The position numbers were made by a program, and so were the translations under genes. DNA of 64,000 nucleotides. Origin: Desulfobaculum sp044987625 (lineage in GTDB: Bacteria > Desulfobacterota > Desulfovibrionia > Desulfovibrionales > Desulfovibrionaceae). Within the stretch, counting starts at the first letter, position 1. The number at the start of each line of letters is the position of its first letter. Location: the NCBI RefSeq assembly GCF_044987625.1, contig NZ_JBJDSB010000005.1, forward strand, positions 195,639-259,638, in the 5' to 3' direction. Below the pieces are notes generated by a model. That model ran no database searches. It was not told the origin of the DNA and saw only the letters and a program-made list of their open reading frames with translations. Below are positions 25,658 through 34,865 of this stretch, piece after piece.

Positions 25658-28600
25658 ATGCAGGAGCTGGCAACACTCATCGCCGCCGACCGGGACTGGC
25701 TGTACACCCACCTCATCTCCATAGCAGATGAGCGCGGCCACCTTGCGCCGTCGCCGTCCATTGCCTCAGCCATCGGCTCCTTGCTGGACGGGTTTATCGA
25801 CGTTCTTGCCCTAACGGCGGAGCGCTACGGCGACGCCCTGCCCCCGCTGGTGCGCCCCCCCGGCGAAACGAACAACGACCCCATCTCCGCTCTGGCCCGG
25901 CAGGAAGTCCGGCGCTGTCACCATTCCCAAAGCTCGCCGCGCAGCTACTTCACCCTGTGCAAATGGTTCCGGCAGTCGCTGGTGGACCTTGTGCGCCACA
26001 AATTCCCCACCCACTGCGAACCCCGCGTCCGCTACGTGCTGCGCTGTTTCGACGCCTTTGAAATCGCCCTGTGCGGCACATGGTTCGACACCGTCTACGA
26101 CCCGGACAACGTCGAGGCGCAGCGCCATTACCAGCAGTTGCAGCACGAAAACGAGGAGTACATCAACCTCTTCGAGAATCTGCCCTCGCCCATTTTTCTG
26201 CTGGATGAAGCCCACCACGTCCTCAATATGAACCATGCCGCCACCCTGCTGGTGCATGAGCAGTACAACACGGAGCACGACGCCCAGCCCGATGAGGAAG
26301 ACGACAGCGCCGACGCCTCCCCCCGGCTGGAAGACATCCTGCCGTGGCTGCGCGGCGCTCTGCCCGCGCCGGTCGCATCCGGTGTGTGCCGCCCATCAGC
26401 GGGCTTTTCCATCAAGCAGGGCGAGCGGTGTTTTGACATCACTTGCCTGCCCCTCGCGGACTGCCACGCCACGGAGCAAGGAAGCCGCGCCTCCTCCATC
26501 GTGGTCATTCTGGACGATGTGACGCGCTTTCGCGATGCGGAGCAATCCCTGCGGCGGTCCGAGGAGCGCTTTCGCCGCATTTTCGACAGCGCCCACGACG
26601 CCATCATCATCCATGACCTGAAGGGCCGCATTCTGGACGTGAACGAATCCATGCTCCACATGTTCAACGTCACCCACCGCGAAGCGCGGCGAATGTCCAT
26701 CATTCATGACCTGTCGTCGTACGACATCCCCAAGAACCTTCTGCCGCTCATTTGGGAGAAGGCGCTGGACGGCGAGCCGCAGCTCTTTGAATGGAAAGGC
26801 CGCCGCCCCAAGGACGACAGCACCCTGGACATAGAAATCTTCCTGCGCCGCCTCAACTTCGGGGATGGAGACGTGGTGATGTCCACCATACGGGACACCA
26901 CGGCCCGCAAGCGCTCCGAGCACCTGCTGCGCCAAAGCGAGGAATACCACCGCACGTTCTTCCAGAACAACCACTCCATCATGCTCATTATTTCGCCCGA
27001 CACAGGCGAAATCTACGACGCCAACCCCGCCGCCTGCGACTACTACGGCTATTCCAAGGATGAACTGCTGGCCAAAAACATCACGGACATCAACATTCTG
27101 ACGCGGGATGAAATCAACGCCGAAATGCAGCGCGCCAGAGACGAAGCGCGCGAGCGCTTCCACTTTCGCCACCGCCTTGCCTCGGGCGAAATCCGCGATG
27201 TGGATGTCTACTCCGGTCCCATCATGTATCAGGGCCGCGAGCTGCTCTTTTCCGTGGTGCACGACACCACGGAAAAAAACCGCATCCAGCAGGCGCTGGC
27301 CCTCAGCGAGGAAAAATTCCGGCGCATCTTTGAAAACATGCAGGACGCCTACTACCTTGGCGACCTTGAAGGCTGGCCCATCCTTATCAACAAGGCCCTG
27401 CCCACACTGCTGGGCTACACGGCCGAGGAAATCCTCGCCCTGAATGTGCAGGACATCTACGTGGACCCGGACTGCCGCAACACCCTGCACGACGAACTGC
27501 GCGAAAAGCGCGAAATCCGCCTGCGGGAACTGCCCCTGCGCCGCAAGGACGGGCAGATCATCACCGTGGAGTGCAATATGCAGATGATCTACGACCGCGG
27601 CGAGGCCGTCGCCGTGGAATCCATCTGCCGCGACATCACGGACAGAAAGCGCGCCAACGCCATCCTCAGCCAAAGCGAGGCCCGCTACCGAGGCCTCTTC
27701 GAAAACTCGCCCATTTCCCTGTGGGAGGCGGACTTCTCCCTTGTGCGCCACTATATCGACGACCTCGCCGCCAACGGCGTGGAGGACTTCGAGCGCTACT
27801 TTATGGGCAATGACGAGGCCGTGCAGCAGTGCGCCGCCCTTGTGCAACTGCTGCAGGTTAACGAGGCCACCCTGCGCCTTTTCGACGCGGACACCAAATA
27901 CGACATTCTGCCGGGCCTGCAGAACATTTTTACCTCCAACAATATCGTCTCGTTCCGCCAGCAACTCATCGCGCTGGCCAAGGGCAAACTGCGCGAGACC
28001 TTTGAGGCCCCGCAGGTAACGCTGATGAGCGACACCAAATACGTCACCATCCACCTGAGCGTTGCGCCGGGCTACGAGGAATCGTGGGGCAAGGTTATTG
28101 TCTCCGTCATCGACATCACCGAGCGCCGCCGTCTGGAGGAAGAGCTCAAACGCCTTGCCACCACGGACCCGCTGACCGGAGCGGCCAACCGCCGCGCATT
28201 TTTGGACAAGGCGGAAAAGGAACTCCAGCGCTCCCGGCGCTACTCCCTGCCGCTAACCATCATGATGCTGGATATCGACCACTTTAAACGCGTCAACGAT
28301 ACCTACGGCCACGCGGCCGGGGACGACGTGCTGCGCTCTATGGTCGGCACCTGCAACACCATCCTGCGCGAGAACGATGTCTTTGGCCGCCTTGGCGGCG
28401 AGGAATTCGGCGCCCTGCTCATCCAGACGGACCGCGACGACGCCATGCATGTGGCCGAACGCATGCGCTCCCAGCTTGAGGCAACCACCGTGGAGACCGA
28501 CGAAGGGCCTATTTCCTTCACCGTATCCATTGGCCTGCACACCGAAATCGCCGGAGCGCGGCCCCTTGAGGACATCATGGTCAAGGCCGACCGCGCCCTG

Positions 28601-28672
28601 TACCACGCCAAGCGCACAGGCCGGAACAAGGTGGTGGACTACACCGCCGCCATAGACGAAATCGACCCGTAG
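25658..28672 (+). CDS. Multi-PAS diguanylate cyclase with I-site
   Basis: A 1004-residue soluble protein with no membrane helix. A helical N-terminal region (about 1-150) precedes about five PAS repeats, each opening with a helix of the form SEERFRRIFDSA (near residues 165, 300, 425, 548 and 670). The C-terminal GGDEF domain (about 840-1000) has the active site GGEEF near residue 913. RxxD (REND) lies exactly five residues before it, the canonical product-inhibition I-site. The enzyme should make c-di-GMP from two GTP. PAS domains can bind heme, flavin or small ligands; which is not clear here. The ATG at 25658 was chosen; the frame is open to 25529. Confidence 0.92.
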   Translation: MQELATLIAADRDWLYTHLISIADERGHLAPSPSIASAIGSLLDGFIDVLALTAERYGDALPPLVRPPGETNNDPISALARQEVRRCHHSQSSPRSYFTLCKWFRQSLVDLVRHKFPTHCEPRVRYVLRCFDAFEIALCGTWFDTVYDPDNVEAQRHYQQLQHENEEYINLFENLPSPIFLLDEAHHVLNMNHAATLLVHEQYNTEHDAQPDEEDDSADASPRLEDILPWLRGALPAPVASGVCRPSAGFSIKQGERCFDITCLPLADCHATEQGSRASSIVVILDDVTRFRDAEQSLRRSEERFRRIFDSAHDAIIIHDLKGRILDVNESMLHMFNVTHREARRMSIIHDLSSYDIPKNLLPLIWEKALDGEPQLFEWKGRRPKDDSTLDIEIFLRRLNFGDGDVVMSTIRDTTARKRSEHLLRQSEEYHRTFFQNNHSIMLIISPDTGEIYDANPAACDYYGYSKDELLAKNITDINILTRDEINAEMQRARDEARERFHFRHRLASGEIRDVDVYSGPIMYQGRELLFSVVHDTTEKNRIQQALALSEEKFRRIFENMQDAYYLGDLEGWPILINKALPTLLGYTAEEILALNVQDIYVDPDCRNTLHDELREKREIRLRELPLRRKDGQIITVECNMQMIYDRGEAVAVESICRDITDRKRANAILSQSEARYRGLFENSPISLWEADFSLVRHYIDDLAANGVEDFERYFMGNDEAVQQCAALVQLLQVNEATLRLFDADTKYDILPGLQNIFTSNNIVSFRQQLIALAKGKLRETFEAPQVTLMSDTKYVTIHLSVAPGYEESWGKVIVSVIDITERRRLEEELKRLATTDPLTGAANRRAFLDKAEKELQRSRRYSLPLTIMMLDIDHFKRVNDTYGHAAGDDVLRSMVGTCNTILRENDVFGRLGGEEFGALLIQTDRDDAMHVAERMRSQLEATTVETDEGPISFTVSIGLHTEIAGARPLEDIMVKADRALYHAKRTGRNKVVDYTAAIDEIDP

Positions 28673-28960
28673 CGCGGCGCATTCTGCGCGCCATCGCCGC
28701 CCGCCCTTCGCCCATTCAAAGCTTCCCCAGTGACAAAAAAAGCCGCTCCACACACCGCTCCGGCCAGCGCGGCGTCACACCGCGCCCCGGAAGCACCCTT
28801 TTCCGCCACGCACCACTCTGCCGCGCCTTTCCTCACCAACACGCAGCCACGCAGGGCCCACGACGTGGAGCCACAGCCTTCACCCCAACGACACCCAGCA
28901 CACCTCTCCGCCACCACCTGCCGCTTCTCCCCCGTCCTTCATGCCGCCCGTCGTGACGTG
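28673..28960. other. Intergenic region upstream of arsR
   Basis: About 290 bases, C-rich and without a credible gene. No terminator hairpin with a T-run is seen for the GGDEF gene. The arsR promoter begins at 28961. Confidence 0.5.
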
Positions 28961-29004
28961 TTGACACCGCCGCAAAGGTGAGTATATTGCCATATAGCAA
29001 TATA
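28961..29004 (+). promoter_or_regulatory. arsR promoter with overlapping ArsR/SmtB-type operator
   Basis: TTGACA at 28961-28966 and TATATT at 28983-28988 form a sigma-70 promoter with a 16-base spacer. The -10 lies inside a dyad TATATTGC-CATATA-GCAATATA (28983-29004) with perfect 8-bp arms. Size, A/T-richness and overlap with the -10 are typical of ArsR/SmtB operators, so the regulator likely represses its own operon until a metal or metalloid binds. Confidence 0.8.
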
Positions 29005-29023
29005 GCTACATGGAGATATACCT

Positions 29024-29416
29024 ATGCAGGAATTCCTCGACGTCATGAAGGCGCTGGCCGACCCAAGCCGCGTCAAAATCATCAAGATGCTCCAGCACCG
29101 CAGCGATATGTGCGTGTGCGAACTGCGCAGCGCCCTTGGCCTTGCCCAGCCCACGGTGTCCAAGCACCTCAAGGTGCTGGAGGGCGCAGGACTGCTGACG
29201 CGCAAAAAGGACGGCCAATGGGTGAACTACGCCCTGCGCCGCGAGGCGGGCTCCTACGCGGCGGCCATGCTCGACAATCTGGACGGCTGGCTGAACGACA
29301 CGCCGGACATCCGCGACGTGCTGGATAAGCTACCGCACCTCGACAGGCTGACCATCTGCGGGGCGCCCACCGGGCCAGACCCCGCAGACCCCGCCACGGC
29401 GGACACCACCAAGTAA
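29024..29416 (+). CDS. arsR: ArsR/SmtB-family metalloregulator
   Basis: A 130-residue winged-helix repressor. The DNA-binding part is LRSALGLAQPTVSKHLKVLEGAGLL. The Cys pair in MCVCEL sits in the alpha-3 position used by ArsR proteins that sense arsenite or soft metals. The C-terminal tail is Pro/Asp/Thr-rich. A GGAG ribosome site precedes the start. The downstream permease is 35 bases away, so the two form an operon under the operator at 28983-29004. Arsenic is the likeliest inducer, but the permease type leaves other ligands possible. Confidence 0.87.
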   Translation: MQEFLDVMKALADPSRVKIIKMLQHRSDMCVCELRSALGLAQPTVSKHLKVLEGAGLLTRKKDGQWVNYALRREAGSYAAAMLDNLDGWLNDTPDIRDVLDKLPHLDRLTICGAPTGPDPADPATADTTK

Positions 29417-29451
29417 GTGACGCGCCACCGCGTTGACCAAAGGAGCCCCCT

Positions 29452-30567
29452 ATGAATTCCTTTGACCTCAAACCCCTTTCCAAGCAGGAGACGGTGGACG
29501 TCAGCGAACTGGGCGCCGCGCCCTGCGCGTGCCAAAGCGAGTCCGCTCCCCAGCACTTCCGCCTCTCGCATCCCCTGCTTCTGTCCCTGCTTTTGGCGGG
29601 CTGGATAGCGCTCTACATGAATCTGCCCCGGCTGGCGGATGTCATCACTTTTCAGTTCATGGGCCTTGCCGAGACCTCGCACTTTGGGCAAGCCGTCCGC
29701 TTTTTCATCTACGACGGACCAAAGGTGCTCATGCTGCTGGCTCTTGTGGTCTTTGCCGTGGGCATTGTCCGGTCCTTCGTCACCCCGGCGCTGACGCGGA
29801 AAATCCTCTCCGGGCGCGGCGAGTTTGTGGGCAACGGCCTTGCGGCCTGCCTCGGCATTGTCACGCCCTTTTGCTCCTGCTCCGCCGTACCGCTGTTTAT
29901 CGGCTTCATCACCACAGGCATCCCCCTTGGTGTGACGCTGTCGTTCCTTATCGCCGCGCCCATGGTCAACGAGATTGCCCTCGTCATGCTCTACGGGCTG
30001 TTCGGCTTCAAGGTGGCCGCGCTCTACCTTGGCACCGGGCTGCTGGTGGCCATTGTGGCCGGGTGGATTATTGGCCGCCTGCGGCTGGAACACCACATTG
30101 AGGACTGGGTCAGCCTCGCCACCGCCGAAGCCGAAAAGAACCACAACCTGACGTGGCGTCAGCGCCTCGACATGGGCGCGGAGTCCGTGCGGGACATCGT
30201 GGGCAAGGTGTGGCTGTACGTCGTGATTGGCATCGCCATTGGCGCGGGCATCCACGGCTATGTGCCCGAAGGCTTCATGGCCTCGGTCATGGGCAGCGGC
30301 GCATGGTGGTCCGTCCCGGCGGCCGTCATCATGGGCGTGCCCCTCTACACCAACGCGGCGGGTATTATCCCCATCGTGTCGGCCCTGTTTGCCAAAGGCG
30401 CGGCGCTGGGCACCACGCTGGCCTTTATGATGAGCGTCATCGCCCTGTCCCTGCCGGAGATGATCATCCTGCGCAAGGTGCTAAAGCCCCGGCTTATTGC
30501 CGTGTTCGTCGGCGTTGTGGCCTCGGGCATTTTGCTGGTGGGCTTTGTGTTCAACGCCGTCATCTAA
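29452..30567 (+). CDS. ArsP/DUF318-family permease (organoarsenical or metal efflux)
   Basis: A 371-residue membrane protein of the PF03773 permease family with about ten membrane helices. The family hallmark TPFCSCSAVPLFIGF is present. The first helix follows a 40-residue cytoplasmic arm with CACQ. Characterised relatives include ArsP, which exports trivalent organoarsenicals. Control by an ArsR neighbour supports metalloid efflux, but the substrate cannot be read from the sequence. AAAGGAG precedes the ATG. Confidence 0.83.
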   Translation: MNSFDLKPLSKQETVDVSELGAAPCACQSESAPQHFRLSHPLLLSLLLAGWIALYMNLPRLADVITFQFMGLAETSHFGQAVRFFIYDGPKVLMLLALVVFAVGIVRSFVTPALTRKILSGRGEFVGNGLAACLGIVTPFCSCSAVPLFIGFITTGIPLGVTLSFLIAAPMVNEIALVMLYGLFGFKVAALYLGTGLLVAIVAGWIIGRLRLEHHIEDWVSLATAEAEKNHNLTWRQRLDMGAESVRDIVGKVWLYVVIGIAIGAGIHGYVPEGFMASVMGSGAWWSVPAAVIMGVPLYTNAAGIIPIVSALFAKGAALGTTLAFMMSVIALSLPEMIILRKVLKPRLIAVFVGVVASGILLVGFVFNAVI

Positions 30568-30587
30568 CTCTTTTTCCCTCATCAACA

Positions 30588-30630
30588 CACCAGCGCCCCG
30601 GCGGAGCATGGCTCCACCGGGGCGCTGGTG
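30588..30630. terminator. Long hairpin between convergent genes
   Basis: A 14-bp perfect stem (CACCAGCGCCCCGG with its complement) is topped by a second stem GGAGC-ATG-GCTCC. It lies between the permease gene and a convergent receiver-TPR gene and probably terminates both. T-runs are weak. Confidence 0.7.
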
Positions 30631-30645
30631 CATGCGGGCTGACCG

Positions 30646-31713
30646 CTACACGTCCTTGATGGTTTGGGGCACCGTTTCCGGCGGGCGGGTGCGCTTTGGT
30701 CCCTGCCACGGCGTCCCGTACAGTTCGTCGTAAAATTTCAGGGCCTCGGGGAACTCGCTGTTGCAGTTGAGCGCCTCCGCAATTTCCCGCTTGGCTTCGT
30801 CCATTTCGCCCATGTAGTGGAACGCCTTGGACAGATTATAATGGACGTTTTCGTCCTCCGGCGTCAACTCCAGAGCGCGCTGATAGGCATGCACCGCGCC
30901 GGGGTAATCCCCATTACGGCGCAGGCGGACGCCCAGCGTATTGTACGGATTGGGGGCGCGCACATCGTGCTTGAGGATGGTAATGAAGACGCTCTTGGCC
31001 TCCTCCATCCTGTCAAACTGGGCGTGCACCTCTGCCGCGCGTTGCAGGTACTTCTGGAAGCGCCGGTCATCGCCCTTGCCCCTGTAGGCCTCGGCCAACC
31101 CCTGATAGGCCTCGGCATACAGGTCATTAATCTTGATGGCCTTGTTGAAGGCGATGATGGCCTTGCCGTACTTCTGACGCAGCAAATAGTCGCAGCCCAT
31201 ATCATAATACTTCTGCGCCTCATCCTGCAGGGACAGAATTTCCTCAAACTCCTCAATGGCGTCGTCAAAGTCGCCTTGGTTGACCATCTCCTTGGCGGCG
31301 TTGAGCTGTTCTTCCTCAATTTCGCTAAAGCGCTGGAGCTGCTGGGCCATGACAATATGGCGCTGGAAGGTCTCGAAGGAATAGGGCCGCAGCACGTAGC
31401 CCGTGCACCCGGCGGAAATGGCGTCCAGCACCTCGTTTTTGGAATTGACGAGGGTGACCATAATGACGGGGACCTTGCGAAACTGGGCGTACTGTCGCAG
31501 GGTGCGCACAAAGCGCACGCCGTCCATGTCGCCAAGGTCCATGTCGCTGATGACAAGGTCCACCTCCGCTTCACTAAGACGGGTCAACCCCTCGCCCCCC
31601 TTGGCAAAGGCATAGATGCGCCTCGGGCGGAAGCGCTGCATGGTTTGCTTATCCCGCCGCAGGTGGTCGTCCACTGCGGACAGGATGGCAACATGACCAA
31701 GCGATGACCCCAC
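30646..31713 (-). CDS. Receiver-domain protein with TPR repeats
   Basis: A 355-residue protein. The N-terminal receiver (about 7-125) has the acidic pair in AVDDHL and the phospho-acceptor Asp in VISDMDLGDMDG; the usual conserved Lys is replaced by Arg (YVLRPYSFE). The C-terminal part (about 130-335) is TPR-type helical repeats (YYDMGCDYLLRQKYGKAIIAFNKAI, NPYNTLGVRLRRNGDYPGAVHAYQRAL). Such proteins act by protein contacts rather than DNA binding. The start is GTG at 31713 after GGAG. No kinase gene is nearby. A related receiver-TPR protein with PilZ lies at 58.5 kb. Confidence 0.85.
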   Translation of the reverse strand: MGSSLGHVAILSAVDDHLRRDKQTMQRFRPRRIYAFAKGGEGLTRLSEAEVDLVISDMDLGDMDGVRFVRTLRQYAQFRKVPVIMVTLVNSKNEVLDAISAGCTGYVLRPYSFETFQRHIVMAQQLQRFSEIEEEQLNAAKEMVNQGDFDDAIEEFEEILSLQDEAQKYYDMGCDYLLRQKYGKAIIAFNKAIKINDLYAEAYQGLAEAYRGKGDDRRFQKYLQRAAEVHAQFDRMEEAKSVFITILKHDVRAPNPYNTLGVRLRRNGDYPGAVHAYQRALELTPEDENVHYNLSKAFHYMGEMDEAKREIAEALNCNSEFPEALKFYDELYGTPWQGPKRTRPPETVPQTIKDV

Positions 31714-32040
31714 AGGTTCTCCTCGGCTAGCCGTTCATGGTCCATGCGGTCCCAACCTGAACCTGCCTCAGCCGTAGCGGCGCTGGGGACGCGCCAGCCG
31801 CATGCCGCACAGGGGGACACTCTTTCTTTTGTAGATGGCTGGCCCGCATTTGGCAACATTTCGGGTGAGAAGATGCGGCCCCCTGCACGCTGTGGCCGGG
31901 CGCACTGCCACTGTCCACGCGCCGCGCGCCGCGTGCGCCACACGTGCAACATGTCAAAATCATGTCACTCTTTATGCCGGGCCATGGGCAGGCGACCTAC
32001 CGCCCCCGCTCCGGGCGCGGCACAGGCAGATGCAAAAAAA

Positions 32041-32058
32041 GTGGTTCGGCATTTGCAT
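32041..32058 (+). promoter_or_regulatory. Candidate sigma-54 promoter of fliM
   Basis: GTGGTTCG followed by TTTGCAT has the exact GG-N10-GC spacing and a good -12 box, but the -24 box has TT in place of CA. The inferred transcript start is about 185 bases upstream of fliM. Flagellar genes in this group are often sigma-54 controlled. Moderate to weak. Confidence 0.35.
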
Positions 32059-32212
32059 ACTTAGGGGAAACCCCGCGCCGGCGCTGGATATGGCACATCC
32101 GGCAGCGGCGGGCACGGCCCCAAAATGCGCCGTGCATCGGCTTCACCACAGGCCCGGGGCCTTGCGCCATAACGCGGCGCGGCGTATTGTACTTAGACAC
32201 CGAATCTCAGCA

Positions 32213-32231
32213 GGCGGCGTTTTTTGCCGCC
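32213..32231 (+). promoter_or_regulatory. Leader hairpin before fliM
   Basis: GGCGGC and GCCGCC pair around a loop that contains a T-run, ending about 23 bases before the fliM start codon. It could affect translation or act as a processing site. Confidence 0.3.
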
Positions 32232-32254
32232 GCAAGAACCCTACAGGCGATATT

Positions 32255-33235
32255 ATGAGCAAGATTCTCGATCAGGACGAAGTCGACGCGTTACTCCGAG
32301 GCCTTTCAGGAGGCGAAATCGAAGCGGAGGCGGAAATCCCCGAGGACGATACCGGGGTCGTCTCGTTCGACCTGGCCAATCAGGACCGAATCATCCGTGG
32401 CCGGATGCCGGTTCTGGAGATCGTGAACGACCGCTTTGCGCGGCTGTGCACCAATGCACTGGCCAACGCCATGCGCAAACGCGTGGACCTGAACCCGATC
32501 TCCATCGACATGTCGAAGTTCGGCGACTTTATGCGCTCCCTGCCGGTGCCCACGTCCATTAACATCTTCAAGATGGACCCGCTGCGCGGTAACGCGCTGC
32601 TGGTCGTGGACTCCCGGCTCGTTTTCGCCCTCGTGGAAAATTTCTTTGGCGGCGCTGGCAGCCAGCCCAAGGTGGAGGGCCGCGACTTTACGGCCATTGA
32701 ACAGGCCATCGTCGACCGCGTGGTCAAAATTGCCCTCTCCAATCTGGAGGACGCATGGCGCCCGGTGCACGACGTGCACATTGAGCAGACGCGCTCCGAG
32801 ATTAACCCGCAGTTTGCGGCCATTGTGCCGCCTTCGGACGTGGTTATCGTGGTCACCTTCGAGGTGGAGCTGGAGAATGCCATCGGCTCGCTTATCGTAT
32901 GCCTGCCCTACGCCACGCTGGAGCCTATCCGCTCCAAGCTGCATGCCTCCTTCCAGTCCGAACGACTGGAAGTGGACCACGCGTGGATTGCCCGCTTTAA
33001 GGAGCGTCTGCTTGAAACGCCGGTGGAAATGGTCATAGAGCTGGGGCAAACCAAGATTACAGGCCGCCAGCTCCTCAACCTTGACGTGGGGGACATCCTG
33101 CTCCTGAATACGGACACGGAGGAACTCCTTACCGCCGAGGTGGAGGGCGTGAAGAAATTCTACGGCCTGCCCGGCCGGGTGAAAGGCAGCAAGGGCTTTC
33201 AGGTGGTGCGGGAAGAAGAACCCCGCTACGCCTAG
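32255..33235 (+). CDS. fliM: Flagellar motor switch protein FliM
   Basis: A 326-residue C-ring protein. The N-terminal segment ILDQDEVDALL is the CheY-P-binding motif. The CheC-like middle domain includes GNALLVVDSRLVFALVENFFGGAG. The C-terminal SpoA/FliN-like domain ends with GRQLLNLDVGDILLLN. FliM passes chemotaxis signals to the rotor. It is a single gene here with no other fli genes beside it, but motA, motB and a FliG-like protein follow on the other strand. The ATG at 32255 is preceded by AGGCGA. Confidence 0.95.
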   Translation: MSKILDQDEVDALLRGLSGGEIEAEAEIPEDDTGVVSFDLANQDRIIRGRMPVLEIVNDRFARLCTNALANAMRKRVDLNPISIDMSKFGDFMRSLPVPTSINIFKMDPLRGNALLVVDSRLVFALVENFFGGAGSQPKVEGRDFTAIEQAIVDRVVKIALSNLEDAWRPVHDVHIEQTRSEINPQFAAIVPPSDVVIVVTFEVELENAIGSLIVCLPYATLEPIRSKLHASFQSERLEVDHAWIARFKERLLETPVEMVIELGQTKITGRQLLNLDVGDILLLNTDTEELLTAEVEGVKKFYGLPGRVKGSKGFQVVREEEPRYA

Positions 33236-33255
33236 CCACAGACAAAACGCATTCA

Positions 33256-33288
33256 GGGCGCGCGGCATATGCCGCGCGCCCTTTTTTT
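33256..33288 (+). terminator. Terminator of fliM
   Basis: A perfect 26-base palindrome centred on CATATG (arms GGGCGCGCGG...) is followed by seven T residues. A very strong terminator. Confidence 0.95.
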
Positions 33289-33339
33289 GCGTCGTCTGGC
33301 CGGTGCGTCACCGGGCCGGCGCGTCATCTGGACAGCACA

Positions 33340-34056
33340 TTATCTGGCCGGCGCGTTCCGCTCCCCCGCCGCCGGGGCAACAAGGATGACAATGCGCCGG
33401 TTGCGCATTTGGTTCGCCTCAATGGCGCGGCCCTGCGCGTCGCGGTTGGGCGCCACGGGGCGCGTATCGGCAAGCCCCTTTACCTGCAACTTGTCCTTAG
33501 GAAAACCCTTGTCGATAAGGTAGCGCGCCACGGCGGACGCCCGCGCGGCGGACAGCTCCCAGTTGGACGGAAATTCCTGTGAGCGGATGGGGTTGTCGTC
33601 GGTGTGCCCCTCCACGGTCACCCGGTAAGGGATGCCCACCAGCACCGGGGCCACATTCTCCAGCGCCCGCAAGGCAAGGGGCGTGAGTTCCGCGCTGCCG
33701 GAATCAAACAGCACCGCGCCGTGCAGGTTCACGGCCACAGCGTCATCACGGCGGCTGAGTTCCACTACAGCGTTGGCCGGACCAACACGCCGGGCAAGGT
33801 CCGCATGGATTTGCCGCAGCGTGCGCAGGCGCACGCGAACCTCATCGGGCATGGTCGCTTCGCCCTCGGGCGGCGGCGCGCTCATGGCTTCGCCCAGGGA
33901 GCGCGCCACGGTTTCGTAGTGGGAGTCGTCCACCTCGCTCACGGAAACCACAAGGATGAAGAAGCACAGGATAAGGGTCATCATGTCCGCAAAGGAGAGT
34001 TCCCACCCGCCGCCCTCGGCGTTCAGGCGCTCGCGGCGGCGCGAAAAACGAATCAT
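33340..34056 (-). CDS. motB: Flagellar motor stator protein MotB
   Basis: A 238-residue protein. One membrane helix (about 22-40, ADMMTLILCFFILVVSVS) carries the proton/sodium-binding Asp at D24. The C-terminal OmpA-like domain (VTVEGHTDDNPI, SAARASAVARYLIDKG, NRRIVILV) anchors the stator to peptidoglycan. It overlaps motA by 4 bases (ATGA). Confidence 0.93.
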   Translation of the reverse strand: MIRFSRRRERLNAEGGGWELSFADMMTLILCFFILVVSVSEVDDSHYETVARSLGEAMSAPPPEGEATMPDEVRVRLRTLRQIHADLARRVGPANAVVELSRRDDAVAVNLHGAVLFDSGSAELTPLALRALENVAPVLVGIPYRVTVEGHTDDNPIRSQEFPSNWELSAARASAVARYLIDKGFPKDKLQVKGLADTRPVAPNRDAQGRAIEANQMRNRRIVILVAPAAGERNAPAR

Positions 34057-34865
34057 GACCGCTCCTTGCCCGGACGCGGCGGCGCGGCCTTGCGCTGCAC
34101 GGTGATGGACCCCCAGCGCCGGGGCGGCAAGTAGGCCTTCAGCTTATCCAGCACAATGAGCGCCGGCGTGCGGTCCTTGATGAGCAAAACCCCGTCGCGG
34201 ATGACGGACATGAGAATGGCCCGCTCCTCAATGCGCTTTTCCACCTTCACGGCGATGGGCAAAAACACCATGTTCGCCAGCAAAATGCCATACAGGGTGG
34301 TGGTCAGCGCCGTGGCCATGGCCGGACCGATTTCACGCAGGTCCGCGCCCATGGCCTGCATCATGCCGATAAGGCCGATGAGCGTGCCGATAATGCCAAA
34401 GGCCGGCGCAAGGCGCGACATGGTGCGGTAAATGCCAGCGGCGGACATTTCCTGCTCGTAGGCCTGCAAAATGCGGGTATCCAAAATCTCGCGGATTTCC
34501 TCGCGCGGGTAGCCGTCCACCACCATCTGCATGGCGTCCTTGAGGAATTCGTTCTCTATGCCGGGGAGCTTTTTCTCCAGCCGCATGGTCCCGCCGCGCG
34601 AGGCCACATCCGCAAAGGAATGCAGCGCGCCGATGTACTCGCCGATGGGGAGCTCTTCCCGCCCAAGGGCGATGAGAAAGATTTGCAGCACGCGCGCCAC
34701 TTCCTTAAGGGGGTAGCAGATAAAGGTGGCCGCCGCCGTGCCGCCAAGGACAATAGCCAGCCCCGGCAGGTTGAGGAACACAAGGGCGCTGGCCGTGGAA
34801 AACCACGTGGCAAAGCCCAACACCGCCATGCCGATGACTATGCCGATGATGGTGGCGACGTTCAC
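34053..34865 (-). CDS. motA: Flagellar motor stator protein MotA
   Basis: A 270-residue protein with four membrane helices and a large cytoplasmic loop (about 70-150) that touches FliG. Family signatures are GLAIVLGGTAAATFICYP, AAGIYRTMSRLAPAFGIIGTLIGLIGMM and GPAMATALTTTLYGILLANM. It overlaps the upstream cNMP/FliG-like gene by 4 bases and motB by 4, so the three are translated together. Confidence 0.94.
   Translation of the reverse strand: MNVATIIGIVIGMAVLGFATWFSTASALVFLNLPGLAIVLGGTAAATFICYPLKEVARVLQIFLIALGREELPIGEYIGALHSFADVASRGGTMRLEKKLPGIENEFLKDAMQMVVDGYPREEIREILDTRILQAYEQEMSAAGIYRTMSRLAPAFGIIGTLIGLIGMMQAMGADLREIGPAMATALTTTLYGILLANMVFLPIAVKVEKRIEERAILMSVIRDGVLLIKDRTPALIVLDKLKAYLPPRRWGSITVQRKAAPPRPGKERS

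Larger units (their letters stand above)
31714..32254. other. Intergenic region upstream of fliM
   Basis: About 540 bases between divergent genes, with no credible gene. It holds a candidate sigma-54 promoter (32041-32058) and a leader hairpin before fliM (32213-32231). The part from 31740 to 32040 shows nothing recognisable. Confidence 0.55.

Noticed and set aside
32095..32115. TGGCACATCCGGCAGC upstream of fliM as a sigma-54 promoter
   Set aside because: No GC falls at the required distance from GG.
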